From Macrobrachium rosenbergii (lineage: Eukaryota; Arthropoda; Malacostraca; Decapoda; Palaemonidae), in the NCBI RefSeq assembly GCF_040412425.1, contig NC_089756.1:8037226-8101225 (forward strand): a stretch of 64,000 nt of DNA. Direction: 5' to 3'. The notes under the pieces are model-generated. The model made no database searches, had not been told where the DNA came from, and saw nothing but the letters and a program-made list of their open reading frames with translations. How positions within the stretch are numbered: position 1 is the first letter of the stretch; each line of letters begins with the position of its first letter. Of this stretch, positions 25,442-40,481 are shown in pieces. The translations under genes and the position numbers were made by a program.

Positions 25442-25681
25442 TAACCCTTTGATTACGGCCGAGATGAGACCTCACACTTACCACAATCCGGAGGGTTTTC
25501 AGACGGTAGTCACCCGTAGCATGCTACCAGACGCACGAAATCGTAAACAATCATTGTAATAGCGTATGTATTTGTTGTTTTGCTGCAAATTAACCTGTTT
25601 TATTTATATGATAATATTGTGATAGTAGCGATCCGTGATATAGATATTATGCAATTAATGTAACAACACAAATAAATAAAC
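25442..25681 (+). repeat. piggyBac left terminal region, outer copy
   Basis: Terminal inverted repeat CCCTTTGATTACGG followed by about 225 bp of subterminal sequence. It matches 34881-35113 with a single visible difference (GCGTATGT here, GCGTTTGT there). After AATAAATAAA the two copies diverge. It sits directly on a TTAA. Confidence 0.88.
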
Positions 25682-25922
25682 ATAGGATAAGTACTATATA
25701 TCGGGGTTTAGTGTTGCCAGAGGTATAAGCACTGCACTGATTGAGGATGACAGTCTTCCTTTTTTTTTTTGTCATTTTCTCTAATTCTGTTTGAATCCGT
25801 AAAGGACAGCTACATCACAGTTGTGTATTATAGTTAAAAATTATTTGTATATTCGTCAGAAAACTAATCATAAAGAATGTTCATCATTTTTATGGTTCCG
25901 CTTACTATTCCACTAGCTGGGC

Positions 25923-25930
<8 letters not shown>

Positions 25931-25973
<43 letters not shown>
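25931..25973. repeat. (GA)n microsatellite
   Basis: An A run (25922-25930) followed by about 21 GA units, inside the piggyBac-bounded block. Confidence 0.95.
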
Positions 25974-25974
<1 letters not shown>

Positions 25975-26104
25975 GTGACAGAATAAAAATTTTTACCTAT
26001 GATTTATTCCTTCTAATTGTACATCAATAACATTGGAGAGTAAGTAGACACAATCACAATATTGGTTGCAATATTAACCACATTTCTGGGTAATATTTTT
26101 ATCA

Positions 26105-26672
26105 ATGATCAAGCACCCAGCTGACAAGGGATACGCAATCTAGAAATTCAGATGAATTCTGCAGTGTTTGAAAAATGGTTTAAAACCCAGCTTCTTCCCA
26201 ATATAGGGCCATCTGCCATCATAGTGTTGGATAACGCTTCTTATCATTCAGTTCGAATTAATAAACCTCCGACAATGTCTGCCAAAAAGGATGAAGTTAA
26301 AGACTGGCTAATAAAAAATTAGTAAAGTTGCAAAGACATTCATGTAAAGAAAATGATTACGTGATTGACAGACTGGCAAGAGATCATGGACATAGTGGTT
26401 AGGCTGCCTACATATCACTGCCAGTATAATGCAACAGAACTGATATGGGCGCAGGTGAAATCATACGTGGCAAAGAAGAATCATTTTAAAAATCAGACCT
26501 GCTTCCTTTGGTCAAAGAAGCAATTGAATCCATATCTTCTGACAACTGGGCTAATGATGTGAGACATGCCGAAGATATAAAAAGAGATGACGCTTCAAGA
26601 GATGTTTGCATTGATAAATATATAGATTCTTTTGTTATCGATGTAGCATCCTCTGACGAGGATTCTTCATAA
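26105..26672 (+). pseudogene. DDE-superfamily transposase remnant
   Basis: The C-terminal part of a Tc1/mariner-like DDE transposase. From 26153 it reads MNSAVFEKWFKTQLLPNIGP and then IIVLDNASYHSV, where the D is the second catalytic acid. It continues to WLIKN and stops. Around 26395-26460, in another frame, VVRLPTYHCQYNATELIWAQ carries the third acid (E in TELIW), followed by KSYVAKKN. The long spacing between the two acids and the RLPxYHC block fit the IS630-related 'DDE_3' group common in arthropods rather than classic Tc1. The N-terminus and first D are missing, and no ends were found. Confidence 0.75.
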
Positions 26673-26901
26673 GTAATGTCTCCTCATACTTCGATTGTAA
26701 ATAAATTTATTGCTTTCCCTTGTTGTGTGATATCCTGTTGAACACTGAAATTGAAATAAATTGAAATATAGATCTGTTTTTCGACAGAAAGTGGCAGAAA
26801 TATCTTTAAAAATCTACATATAACAGAAATGCCACAGCAGTGATGAGTATCATATGACAGTGCTTTAAAAGCACAGGTAAATCTAATACTGTATAAATGT
26901 G

Positions 26902-26907
<6 letters not shown>

Positions 26908-26978
<71 letters not shown>
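26908..26978. repeat. (TA)n microsatellite
   Basis: About 35 TA units that directly precede the left arm of the foldback at 26979-27356. Confidence 0.95.
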
Positions 26979-26982
<4 letters not shown>

Positions 26983-27120
26983 GATATAGTTTTGAGCTTT
27001 TGAATTGCTTTCTTTCATGCATGCCGTAATCCGTCTTTACCTCCTTGCTGTATCAAGGTTGAATTTTCACTGTACAGCTATAAAATAGCTCATAATAAAC
27101 ATTCTTTAAATATTGTTTAC

Positions 27121-27213
<93 letters not shown>

Positions 27214-27356
27214 GTGTAACAATATTTAAAGAATATTTATTATGAGCTATTTTATAGCTGCACAGTGAAAATTCAACCTTGATACAGCAAGGAGGTAAAG
27301 ACGGATCAGGCATACACGAAAGAAAACAATTCAAAAGCTCAAAACTATATCACAAT
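26979..27356. mobile_element. Foldback with (TA)n loop
   Basis: The arms 26979-27125 and 27211-27356 are reverse complements with only a few mismatches and small indels. Outer ends are ATTGTGATATAGTTTTGAGC and its complement. The loop (27126-27210) is (TA)n. No coding sequence is present. Arms this similar point to a recent palindrome. Confidence 0.85.
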
Positions 27357-28117
<761 letters not shown>

Positions 28118-28241
28118 TTCTATCTATGCATCTATCTCTGTGTCTAACTATCTGTTAATACACACACTAACACACACATATATGTATACATACGTATATA
28201 TTAACTTTATCACATACACAATTGTTCTGTGCATTAACTAA

Positions 28242-29918
<1,677 letters not shown>

Positions 29919-29991
<73 letters not shown>
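29919..29991. repeat. (ATT)n microsatellite
   Basis: About 24 ATT units at the 5' break of Penelope copy C. A LINE 3' fragment begins 130 bp further on. Confidence 0.95.
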
Positions 29992-29992
<1 letters not shown>

Positions 29993-30098
29993 GAGAAGCA
30001 ATTCCACAGTTATGTATATGTACATATATTTAAAGATAAATATACAACTGTGGATTTGCTACTTCATTTTAAGACTCATGCTACTATGAGTATTTTTT

Positions 30099-30200
30099 TA
30101 TTACTATTATTTTTTTTTTTTTAGAATATGAATCCAATTCATACAGGACAAGCATACAGGGACCATTGACTTGAAATACAAGCCTCCAAAGTATATGGTA
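30099..30200 (-). mobile_element. LINE 3' UTR fragment, third copy
   Basis: AGAATATGAATCCAATTCAT and CCATTGACTTGAAAT match the 3' UTR of the LINE at 2214-2290 and, inverted, 37780-37870. Like those copies it follows an ATT/T-rich tract. Only about 80 bp are recognisable. Confidence 0.6.
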
Positions 30201-30438
30201 GACAGGTTTTCCAGGAATATTGGAAAAGTTTTCCGTGCGTCTTTAATAGTGTTCTTGAAGACTCTAAAACTTATTTCTTTTCCGAAGAAGAATTTTTATT
30301 TAAATAAGACAAGCGATTTAAACTACTCTGTATCCTTCAAAAATCTACTATTATAATTTGATGCTGGTACCATAAAAACTATATATTTATAACTTACTCT
30401 GCTATGCGAAAAAACTTAATCATTCCTTGCTGGAGGCA

Positions 30439-30442
<4 letters not shown>

Positions 30443-30479
<37 letters not shown>
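30443..30479. repeat. (CT)n microsatellite
   Basis: About 18 CT units. Confidence 0.9.
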
Positions 30480-30482
<3 letters not shown>

Positions 30483-30658
30483 TAAGGTGATCAATGGCAA
30501 TGGAGAAGCCTTGTTAAAACAAAAAAGGTCACTTTTCTCTTGAAGCTGACTGGATTACTGGGCGCTAGTGATGACCATTTCAGGAAACAGAAATTCTTGA
30601 GACCACCTTATTTTTAACTATTGGGAAAAATTAACGCACACAGACGCACAAACCAGTG

Positions 30659-30660
<2 letters not shown>

Positions 30661-30712
<52 letters not shown>

Positions 30713-30730
30713 ATATATATATATATATAC
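30661..30730. repeat. Compound (CA)n(TA)n microsatellite
   Basis: About 17 CA units, then TA units with an AAT interruption. Confidence 0.9.
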
Positions 30731-30806
30731 TTATATATACATATATTTATGTATATGTATCTATCTATAATAATAATTTCCAAGTTGATCTTGTCCTCCC
30801 CGGGGT

Positions 30807-31867
<1,061 letters not shown>

Positions 31868-32954
31868 TACCTTCTGCTGCAAGAAAGAATCATTGTCGCC
31901 TGGCGCCGTAATATCTCTCGTGTTTTTCCTGCAGTCGTTTTAGAATTCTTCCGCTCATGCGTATAGCGCCATCACTCAATAGGTGCACTGACACCAAGGA
32001 CTACAGTGGCCATCTCAGGGATCCTCCAGGAAGACGTCTTGAAGCCTTCAGAGACAGCATGTGAGCAAAGAAGGCGAAGTTTATGGTTAAAATGAACTGG
32101 ATGACGAAGCAGATCGACTAAAAGAGATTTTCAAGAGGAAAAGTACATCACGAGAATGGCAGATAGCTTCAGTCTGTAATTGTTTACTGCTGAAAATATG
32201 GACTACTTCGCGGAGCAGTATGAAGTCGAGGTTCCGCCTTCTGCGATTATTCGGCACCTCTATAGTCGTATTGTCACTCACGGACGCAAGCTCTTCATTC
32301 GAAATAAGGAAGGAAATAATCAAGAAGAGAGGAAGACAGTGGAACGGAGGAACTGAAGAATTTATACGAAATAAAAGGTAGAGAACTTGAGGTGTTTTCT
32401 AAGCTGATTGAGAGGGGATTTTGGATGCCCAAAATTACCGCTTGGAGCAGTTCTTCGCTCGAAATAAGAAAGAGAAGGAACAAAAAGAGACGACATCGGC
32501 GTGGAGGTATACTGAAGAATGCTGACGAAGAATAAAGTAGATAACCTGAGGTGTTAGAAACTACTTCAAAGATTTTGGATTCACAGAATTACTTTTCGGA
32601 GAAGCAAGGAAGAATCGAAGGGATGATCAATATCGTCAGTAAGAGGGAATCTCATAAGTTTATAGAAGACGACTCCTTAAAGCAAAGAAGCTGTTTATGT
32701 GCCAGAAAAAGAACTCCAAGTAATGGTTATCGCGATGTTGAAATGATCTAAAACCTTCGAGATTTTCCTTGAAGACATTTTGGAATCCTTCAGTCCTCCG
32801 GCTCCTGGAAGGACGAGAGAAATGCCATTCGCGCATGCGCCGAGCTTCAAAGTGTCAAGAACAATCTCCGAGATGCTTCAAATCGTCTGGAAGCCTTCGG
32901 AGACAGAAAGTGTCAGTTTTGAAAAGTAGGGTAAGAGAAAGCAAAGAGTATTGG
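31868..32954. repeat. Degenerate purine-rich repeats, about 180-bp period
   Basis: Blocks recur at about 180-190 bp: TTCGAAATAAGGAAGG (about 32297) and CTCGAAATAAGAAAGAG (about 32457); ACTTGAGGTGTT (about 32387) and CCTGAGGTGTTAG (about 32542). Further blocks (GAAGCCTTCAGAGACAG near 32042, GAAGCCTTCGGAGACAG near 32890) suggest an older tandem structure. No convincing gene is seen. Confidence 0.5.
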
Positions 32955-34735
32955 TGAGGGGAAGGGTCCGACCCAGAGGCCGCTTCCTTCCTCCAAGGAA
33001 GCAGCCTATGGGTCTGACCCTTCCCATGGAAAGGGCCCAAGCCCTTTAAGGATTGGCCCCAAAAGCCTACAAGGCTTGCCAGTCTTTTGAGGGCAGCCTT
33101 GAAGGGAAGGGTCCGACCAGAGGCTGCTTCCTCGGAGGAAGGCAGGTATCCTGTCAGGCTGGGGAAGCAGGCCTGGAGAGGGCCCAAGAACTTCAAGGAT
33201 GAGGCCCAAAGTCCTCCTAGGCTGGCCAGTCTCTTGAGGGCAGCCTTGAAGGGAAGGGTCTGACCAGAGGCTGCTTCCTCGGAGGAAGGCAGGTATCCTG
33301 CCAGGCTGGGGAAGCAGGCCTGGAGAGGGCCCAAGAACTTCAAGGATGAGGCCCAAAGTCCTCCAAGGATGGCCAGTCTCTTGAGGGCAGCCTTGAAGGG
33401 AAGGGTCCGACCCAGAGGCTGCTTCCTCGGAAGAAGGCAGGTATCCTGCCAGGCTGGGGAAGCAGGCCTGGAGAGGGCCCAAGAACTTCAAGGATGAGGC
33501 CCAAAGTCCTCCAAGGATGGCCAGTCTCTTAAGGGCAGCCTTGAAGGGAAGGGTCTGACCCAGAGGCTGCTTCCTCGGAGGAAGGCAGGTATACTGCCAG
33601 GCTGGGGAAGCGGGCCTGGAGAGGGCCCAAGAACTTCAAGGATGAGACCCAAAGTCCTCCAAGGATGGCCAGTCTTTTGAGGGCAGCCTTGAAGGGAAGG
33701 GTCCGACCCAGAGGCTGCTTCCTCGGAGGAAGGCAGGTATCCTGCCAGGCTGGGGAAGCAGGCCTGGAGAGGGCCCAAGAACTTCAAGGATGAGGACCAA
33801 AGTCCTCCAAGGATGGCCAGTCTCTAAGGGCAGCCTTGAAGGGAAGGTCTGACCCAGAGGCTGCTTCCTTGGAGGAAGGCAGGTATCCTGCCAGGCTGGG
33901 GAAGCGGGCCTGGAGAGAGGGCCCAAGAACTTCAAGGATGAGACCAAAGTCCTCCAAGGATGGCCAGTCTCTTGAGGGCAGCCTTGAAGGGAAGGGTCCG
34001 ACCCAGAGGCTGCTTCCTCGGAGGAAGGCAGGTATCCTGCCAGGCTGGGGAAGCAGGCCTGGAGAGGGTCCAAGAACTTCAAGGATGAGGCCCAAATTCC
34101 TCCTAGGCTGGCCAGTCTCTTAAGGATAGCCTTGAAGGGAAGGGTCTGACCCAGAGGTTGCTTCCTCGGAGGAAGGCAGGTATCCCGCCAGGCTGGGGAA
34201 GCGGGCCTGGAGAGGGACCAAGAACTTCAAGGATGAGACCCAAAGTCCTCCAAGGCTGGCCAGTCTCTTGAGGGCAGCCTTGAAGGGATGGGTGGGCAGC
34301 CTTGAAGGGATGGGTCCGACCCAGAGGCTGCTTCCTCGGAGGAAGGCAGGTATCCTGCCAGGCTGGGGAAGCAGGCCTGGAGAGGGCCAAGAACTTCAAG
34401 GATGAGGCCCAAAGTCCTCCAAGGATGGCCAGTCTCTTAAGGGCAGCCTTGAAGGGAAGGGTCTGACCCAGAGGCTGCTTCCTCGGAGGAAGGCAGGTAT
34501 CCTGCCAGGCTGGGGAAGCAGGCCTGGAGAGGCCCAAGAACTTCAAGGATGAGACCCAAAGTCCTCCAAGGCTGGCCAGTCTCTTGAGGGCAGCCTTGAA
34601 GGGATGGGTCCGACCCAGAGGCTGCTTCCTCGGAGGAAGGCAGGTATCCTGCCAGGGTGGGGAAGCGGGCCTGGAGAGGGCCCCAAGAACTTCAAGGATG
34701 AGGCCCAAAGGCCTCCAAGACTGGCCAGTCTCTTA
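32955..34735. repeat. GC-rich tandem array, 148-bp unit
   Basis: About 12 units, the left-most one or two diverged. Each contains GAAGGGTCCGACCCAGAGGC, GCTTCCTCGGAGGAAGGCAG, TCCTGCCAGGCTGGGGAAGC and GAACTTCAAGGATGAG. Equivalent positions fall 148 bp apart (for example 33343, 33491 and, two units on, 33787). Because 148 is not a multiple of three, the open frames shift each unit, so the minus-strand open frames are repeat artefacts. Units are very similar, so expansion or homogenisation is recent. The GC content contrasts sharply with the surroundings. One unit near 34290-34312 has a small internal duplication. Confidence 0.9.
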
Positions 34736-34790
34736 ACCCTATCTGGTGCAAGTTGGGTCTGGGCAGACCCACCCTACGGGATTTTTTCAT
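34733..34790 (+). repeat. Possible terminus of a second piggyBac-like family
   Basis: TTAA (34734-34737) is followed by CCCTATCTGGTGC and then the short palindrome TGGGTCTGGGCAGACCCA. TTAACCC plus a subterminal GGGTC...GACCC palindrome is the usual look of piggyBac-like ends. No matching opposite end was found, so this is tentative. Confidence 0.35.
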
Positions 34791-34880
34791 TTTTAGATAA
34801 TTTTATTTAATAATCGTTTTTAGTTGATTCTATGATTACCAAAATATGGGAAATTATTAATTATTTTAATTTTCATTAGC

Positions 34881-35114
34881 CCTTTGATTACGGCCGAGAT
34901 GAGACCTCACACTTACCACAATCCGGAGGGTTTTCAGACGGTAGTCACCCGTAGCATGCTACCAGACGCACGAAATCGTAAACAATCATTGTAATAGCGT
35001 TTGTATTTGTTGTTTTGCTGCAAATTAACCTGTTTTATTTATATGATAATATTGTGATAGTAGCGATCCGTGATATAGATATTATGCAATTAATGTAACA
35101 ACACAAATAAATAA
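34881..35114 (+). repeat. piggyBac left terminal region, inner copy
   Basis: Nearly identical to 25442-25681 (one visible difference in about 233 bp), starting CCCTTTGATTACGG. The preceding four bases are TTAG rather than TTAA. With the right end at 40481 this would delimit a 5.6-kb element containing the transposase. However, the continuity of the flanking Penelope gene ties the right end to the outer left end at 25442. Confidence 0.85.
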
Positions 35115-35275
35115 GCTGCCAGTAATAAAGGAATATTCCAAAATCGGCAATTATTCCAACGGTCACGCCAACCAAATTCGACAAAGTGGAAGGTACAGCG
35201 AGCTGAAAACAAAGCAGGTCATTTCTGTCAAAGCACACGTGCATCTCAATATCACCTACATACATACATACAGTA
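35115..35275. repeat. Partial copy of the foldback at 35440-35945
   Basis: ATTCCAACGGTCACGCCAAC, AAATTCGACAAAGTGGA and GCTGAAAACAAAGCAG match the right arm at about 35830-35945 in direct orientation. It starts exactly where the inner piggyBac end stops matching the outer one. Confidence 0.7.
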
Positions 35276-35303
35276 TATGTACGAACACACACACATTACT
35301 GCA

Positions 35304-35306
<3 letters not shown>

Positions 35307-35380
<74 letters not shown>
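35307..35380. repeat. (TA)n microsatellite
   Basis: About 37 TA units after ACACACACACATTACTGCATC. Confidence 0.95.
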
Positions 35381-35383
<3 letters not shown>

Positions 35384-35439
35384 TCCATGACAACGGCAAC
35401 AATGATTACACGACACAACAATACATTTTGGACACTAGC

Positions 35440-35945
35440 GAATATGGACATTTGGAAGGTGACAATCGTATTTCCATGGCTGAGACGTGGGTGGTACGTG
35501 AGATGCCGGAATCCTTTTGATGGAAATGACCGGTCGTTGTTTTCTGCTCTTGCTTACCTTCCACCTGTGTTGAGTTTGGTGGCCCTGAACGCTGGAATAC
35601 TACCTTGGGAATAGGGCCTGGGATTATCCCTTGTCCTTCGGACAGATTCCAATTCAATGTTTGATTGACGATGGCGGTCAAAAGTCAGGGGAAAGTGGAA
35701 ACAACCTCCTTGAATGGAAATCGTATTAGCCGCAAGTAAAAGGGAGGTTCCAGAATCCGCATTTGTCAATGAAACAAGGAATTGGAGACTGCCAGGGCTT
35801 GGGATAATCCCGGGGCCCATTTTCAAGCTAATATTCCAACGGTCACGCCCACCAAATTCGACAAAGGTGGAGGGTACAGCGGCTGAAAACAAAGCAGTTC
35901 ATTTCTGTCAACAGGACACGTGCATCTGAAATGCCACCTACGCGC
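35440..35945. mobile_element. Foldback element, about 500 bp
   Basis: The left arm (about 35494-35660) is the imperfect reverse complement of the right arm (about 35750-35945): GAATACTACC and TAATATTCCAAC, GCCTGGGATTATCCC and GGGATAATCCCGGGGCC, and CCACCTGTGTTGAGTTTGG opposite CCACCAAATTCGACAAAGG. The spacer is about 90 bp. No coding sequence is seen. A third half-copy lies at 35115-35275. Confidence 0.7.
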
Positions 35946-36059
35946 GTCGTCTGTCACACTTGCATGTGACATGTAAACACAATTGCCACCTCGCCACATT
36001 CACTAGGGATCAATATTATAAATCACATTGCTGATCAAAATGTGTAATTGTGTGGTGTG

Positions 36060-36462
<403 letters not shown>

Positions 36463-36526
<64 letters not shown>

Positions 36527-36560
36527 TATATATATATAATATAATATATATATGTGTGAG
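36463..36560. repeat. (TA)n microsatellite
   Basis: About 35 TA units plus short interrupted runs, then TGTGTGAGTG. Confidence 0.95.
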
Positions 36561-36710
36561 TGTAATATATATACAATATATATATGTGTATATATATGTT
36601 TATGTGTTTGTGTGTGTGTGTATGTAAAATACAAACACATACTCACACCTATCCCTATAAAAATAAAAAATTGGATAAATTCCTGTTACAAAAATGATTA
36701 GACATATGAA

Positions 36711-36995
<285 letters not shown>

Positions 36996-36996
<1 letters not shown>

Positions 36997-37363
36997 TTAA
37001 TCACTAACATTTTGGAATTTGTTCAATTGTTTTTGAACCAATATTCAGGGGAAGTTGTAGGGTTTGTAGATCATTTTATTCTGTTATAATTTTCTACAGA
37101 TATTTTTCTTTTCCTTCAATTATTCTAGTCATGTACCTGTTTACTTACATCTTATTTTTGAGAAACATCTAATGAAAATGTCAGCAAATGCCGCATGAAA
37201 GTTGGGTATTGTTCTTAAGTCCTCATATACTTATATGAGTGATTAAATCAGTGCAACATTTTTAGGTAATTTGTCCTTCCTTTACTAGGATACTGTTCTC
37301 CGGGAGATGTCTGCTTCTGCCAGAGATTTATATCTTTAGAGTGGTTCGAGGTGGAAGGTTTCT
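36996..37363. other. No feature recognised
   Basis: AT-rich sequence to the right of a (TA)n tract. It may be upstream LINE sequence, but no coding similarity is seen. Confidence 0.35.
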
Positions 37364-37867
37364 TTGGCAGCTATGCCTTGGACTATAGACGGATGGTCTC
37401 TTGTTTGTCACTTTTTCATAAGTTGTATTTTGACATATCTTTCACATTCTCAGTTGATCCCTGATCCCCTGTTGCTGTCGAGAGCAACCAGGTTCGCTGA
37501 ACAGCAGCGTCAATGTGCAGTAAATGTACCTCACCTTCGAACTTTTCAGTTCCAGGGGACCTTTATTCCTCACGCCTTACGACTGTGGAACAGCCTCTTT
37601 ACTGAGGATGTGTTGCAAACGGAACTTCAAAAGTTCAAGTGAATGTAATGCATTACTACCCTTATGCAATACATCTTGTATTTAATACTTTGTTTACATT
37701 TTTATTTATTTATTGTTAGTACATCTGTTTTCTAATAACTGATCTCCTCTTTCTGTATTTCCTACTACCTTCTGTTATTTCACTCGAATGAACACCATTT
37801 TCTTAGGATGCTTGAATTTCAAGTTAGTTACCCTGTGGGCTTGTTTCATATGGATAGGGTTCATCTT

Positions 37868-37870
<3 letters not shown>
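37364..37870 (+). mobile_element. LINE 3' end: RT tail and 3' UTR
   Basis: A frame at 37364-37642 ends with RTFQFQGTFIPHALRLWNSL and EDVLQTELQKFK, the typical tail of a non-LTR retrotransposon RT. About 230 bp of 3' UTR follow, containing CTCCTTTCTGTATTTCC and a GGGCTTGTTTCATATGGAT block, before an (AAT)n tail. It is the plus-strand counterpart of 2151-2600. All upstream RT domains are missing, as usual for 5'-truncated LINE copies. Confidence 0.72.

Positions 37871-37947
<77 letters not shown>
37871..37947. repeat. (AAT)n tail of LINE
   Basis: About 25 AAT units directly after the LINE 3' UTR, followed by AACAACAACATTG. Confidence 0.9.
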
Positions 37948-37950
<3 letters not shown>

Positions 37951-38132
37951 CAACATTGTCTATATTCATTAATCTCATGGTAACGGTTATTATATTGTTA
38001 TTATTATTCTCATATATCATAAATCATCAATACCATGATTATCAGATTTACATTACATCCGACTCATTTTATATTTTATGATATCCAGTCTTCAAAGGAC
38101 AGAAAAGGAACATTAAACGCAAAATAGTAATT

Positions 38133-38135
<3 letters not shown>

Positions 38136-38205
<70 letters not shown>
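38136..38205. repeat. (CT)n microsatellite
   Basis: About 34 CT units between the LINE tail and the piggyBac gene. Confidence 0.95.
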
Positions 38206-38208
<3 letters not shown>

Positions 38209-38463
38209 AAAGACTAAAGCCATAATTTGATGAAGAAAATTATAATACGGATGAATTTCAACATTTATTTTTACAAAAATCTTTTTGCTGTAGATAAAAA
38301 CAAAATCAGAAAATTTATAAACACATAAGACTCAATATGATTGGAAGAAGCTTTTATGACATAAGTTGAATGAAATCAAACAATGTGAATAACAAATGGT
38401 TATGAATCTTAATATTTAATAAGCTGAACATAATAATCTTGACAAAACTTTTACGACAGAATT

Positions 38464-40220
38464 CTAGTAATTCAGAAGTGTGTGGTATTCTCTGAAACAA
38501 GGAGCGACACATAGTCCTACATTGCAGTCTTTACACATGAAATATGTCTGCTGGCCTTTCTTGGGCCTACAGGATGTATGCGAGCACACACGACATCTTA
38601 GTCTAGGTCGCAGTTGTTTTTCTGTTGAGGGAACTGGATCAGGAAAGTGTCTTTCTGTTAGCCGCCTTGGCTGCGTTATTACAGTGCGGGTAATTATCTT
38701 GTTAGGTGCTGGAGGGTACCTTTCAATCAACTGCAGAACGACTGACTTAGAAAACTGTAAATATGACCCTTTCTTGCCAGTAACAAATCCATGCAAGTGA
38801 TGACAGTTTACTAGTATCATATCAAGCAGACGGAAAAATAGTTTTATGTACCATCTCGTGGTTTTACGGATACACTTCACAGAACTAATAAGCATGTCGT
38901 TCTTGTCCACAATCCGCATTTTCTTATTATAGTCAACAACGCATGCAGGTTTTTGCACAAATTCCCCTGGTCGACACCTTTTTCACAGTCTACCATTATA
39001 TTTTCATGTACTGAAGATAACATATACACTGTCCTGTTATCCTGCCATTTTAAACCTAATATTCCATTGCAGTTTTGAGACGAAATCTCAGATTTGTTCA
39101 CATCAGGAAATTTAGGCATAAATTTCCTATTTTTCCGGACTGTTCCACATGCTCCTGTTTCGTTGTCGCCCAAATACTTGAGCAGTTTTGGGCTGCAATA
39201 CCAATTATCGAAATACAGGATGTGATGTTTTCCGAGATGCGAGGCCATAAATGTTTTTACCACAGAACCAGATACCCCTAGATCCTCATCTACCAATATC
39301 TCTGTATCTTTTCCAGTATAGATTATAAAATCGACAATATAATCCGTTTTGGCATCACAAAGTTCAAATATTTTCACTCCAAATCGACTTCTTTTATCTG
39401 GAATGTACTGCTTGAAACTTAGCCTTCCCTTCCATAACATTAAACTTTCATCTATGCATAAATCCTGGAAAGGTTGAAATTTTTCCCGGAATTTTCTACG
39501 CACACTGTCGAGCACGGGTTTAATTTTTTTTAGTTTATTATCTGGGCTTGTTTCCTGTGAATTATCAACGAAATGTAGAACCCGTAGAATTTGAAGAAAT
39601 CTGTCCCTTGCCATCAGCCTTCTCACTCCTTTTGTCTCGAATGTCTCAAGCGTAGTCCAGTAATCTACGATGCGATGTTTACTTATATGCGACATGATCA
39701 TAATCACACAAAGGAACCGTATCATTTCCTCCACAGTAACCTGAGCAAATTTTCGCAAATACTTTGGCACTGCATCTCCTAGCGTATCAACAAGGAATCT
39801 CTGATAACGGTTTGTCTCTTCAGCAATCAGCCCCATAAATTCGTTGTCGAAAAATAAAAAAAAATAGTCTACTTCCTTTGAATTTTCATTCACATTACAT
39901 TTCGACGTAATGCCACTGCCACTGCTGTCAAATATGAAATCTCTGGGCTGGAAATTGCTGGCAGCCCACTCCCACTCATCACCTGGGTCACTTCGCTGTC
40001 TCCGCCTTCTTTTGACACCTTGGCTTTCATTTGTAGGTGGCAGATTTTCGTCATTTTCACTGTCGGTTGATATTTCATCACTGTCTCTTGTACCAGGACC
40101 ATAATTATCCATTTCATTTCCTTCTAAATCCGATTCATTTTCATATCCAGAAAATGAGTCGAGAAGGTCTATAAAATAGTTATCCTCGTCGAGCTCTTCT
40201 CTCGATCTGCCGGCGGTCAA
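38464..40220 (-). pseudogene. piggyBac transposase, nearly intact, one frameshift
   Basis: Encodes a piggyBac-type DDE transposase of about 580 residues, the usual length, which cuts and pastes at TTAA sites. Order on the minus strand: acidic N-terminus (DEDNYFIDLLDS), basic KRRRRQR, then the catalytic core. D1 is in CIDESLMLWKGRL and D2 in YFDNWYCSPKLLKYL. D3 is in the DYNKKMRIVDKNDM block. A Cys-rich C-terminal finger follows (CRVCSHTSC, CKDC, LCVAPCF). Residues up to about 38960 lie in one frame and the rest in another. The break is an A-run at about 38979-38985 where one base appears lost. No ATG is in frame before MDNYGPG (residue 37), while an ATG at 40260 is in a different frame, so the start is also uncertain. 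All catalytic residues are kept, so the gene died recently or carries a sequence error. Confidence 0.88.
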
Positions 40221-40481
40221 CTCGAGGATGTCGTACCCTTGACCCGTCCTCCTGTGACATCTTGATGAAGACTAATGAATTTTAGGGAAACACGTGAATT
40301 TATATGAATTCACTGTATGGCAACTGACAGACTGTTACCATATCAAGAAAAAGAGGCCAGTATTTCAATCATCAGTCCTTCACATAAAAGGAAATTACCG
40401 GTGCTCGTATACGACACAACAGTGTTCCGGGCCAGTTTATTAAATGCGTCGTATACGTTACAACCGAAATCAAAGGGTTAA
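40221..40481 (-). repeat. piggyBac right terminal region
   Basis: Region between the transposase 5' end and the terminal repeat CCCTTTGATTTCGG (read on the minus strand from 40481). Two copies of the octamer CGTATACG (about 40407 and 40450) form subterminal repeats. The promoter of the transposase must lie here, but no core element is convincing. Confidence 0.8.

Noticed and set aside
32855..34708. Several overlapping minus-strand frames of 85-200 residues with repeated LGPSPGLLPQPG-type segments
   Set aside because: They come from the 148-bp tandem array. The period is not divisible by three, so the frame changes each unit and no single protein is maintained.
38480..38800. Plus-strand frame of 106 residues (also 39075-39281, 39591-39782 and 39910-40104)
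   Set aside because: These are shadows of the minus-strand piggyBac transposase.
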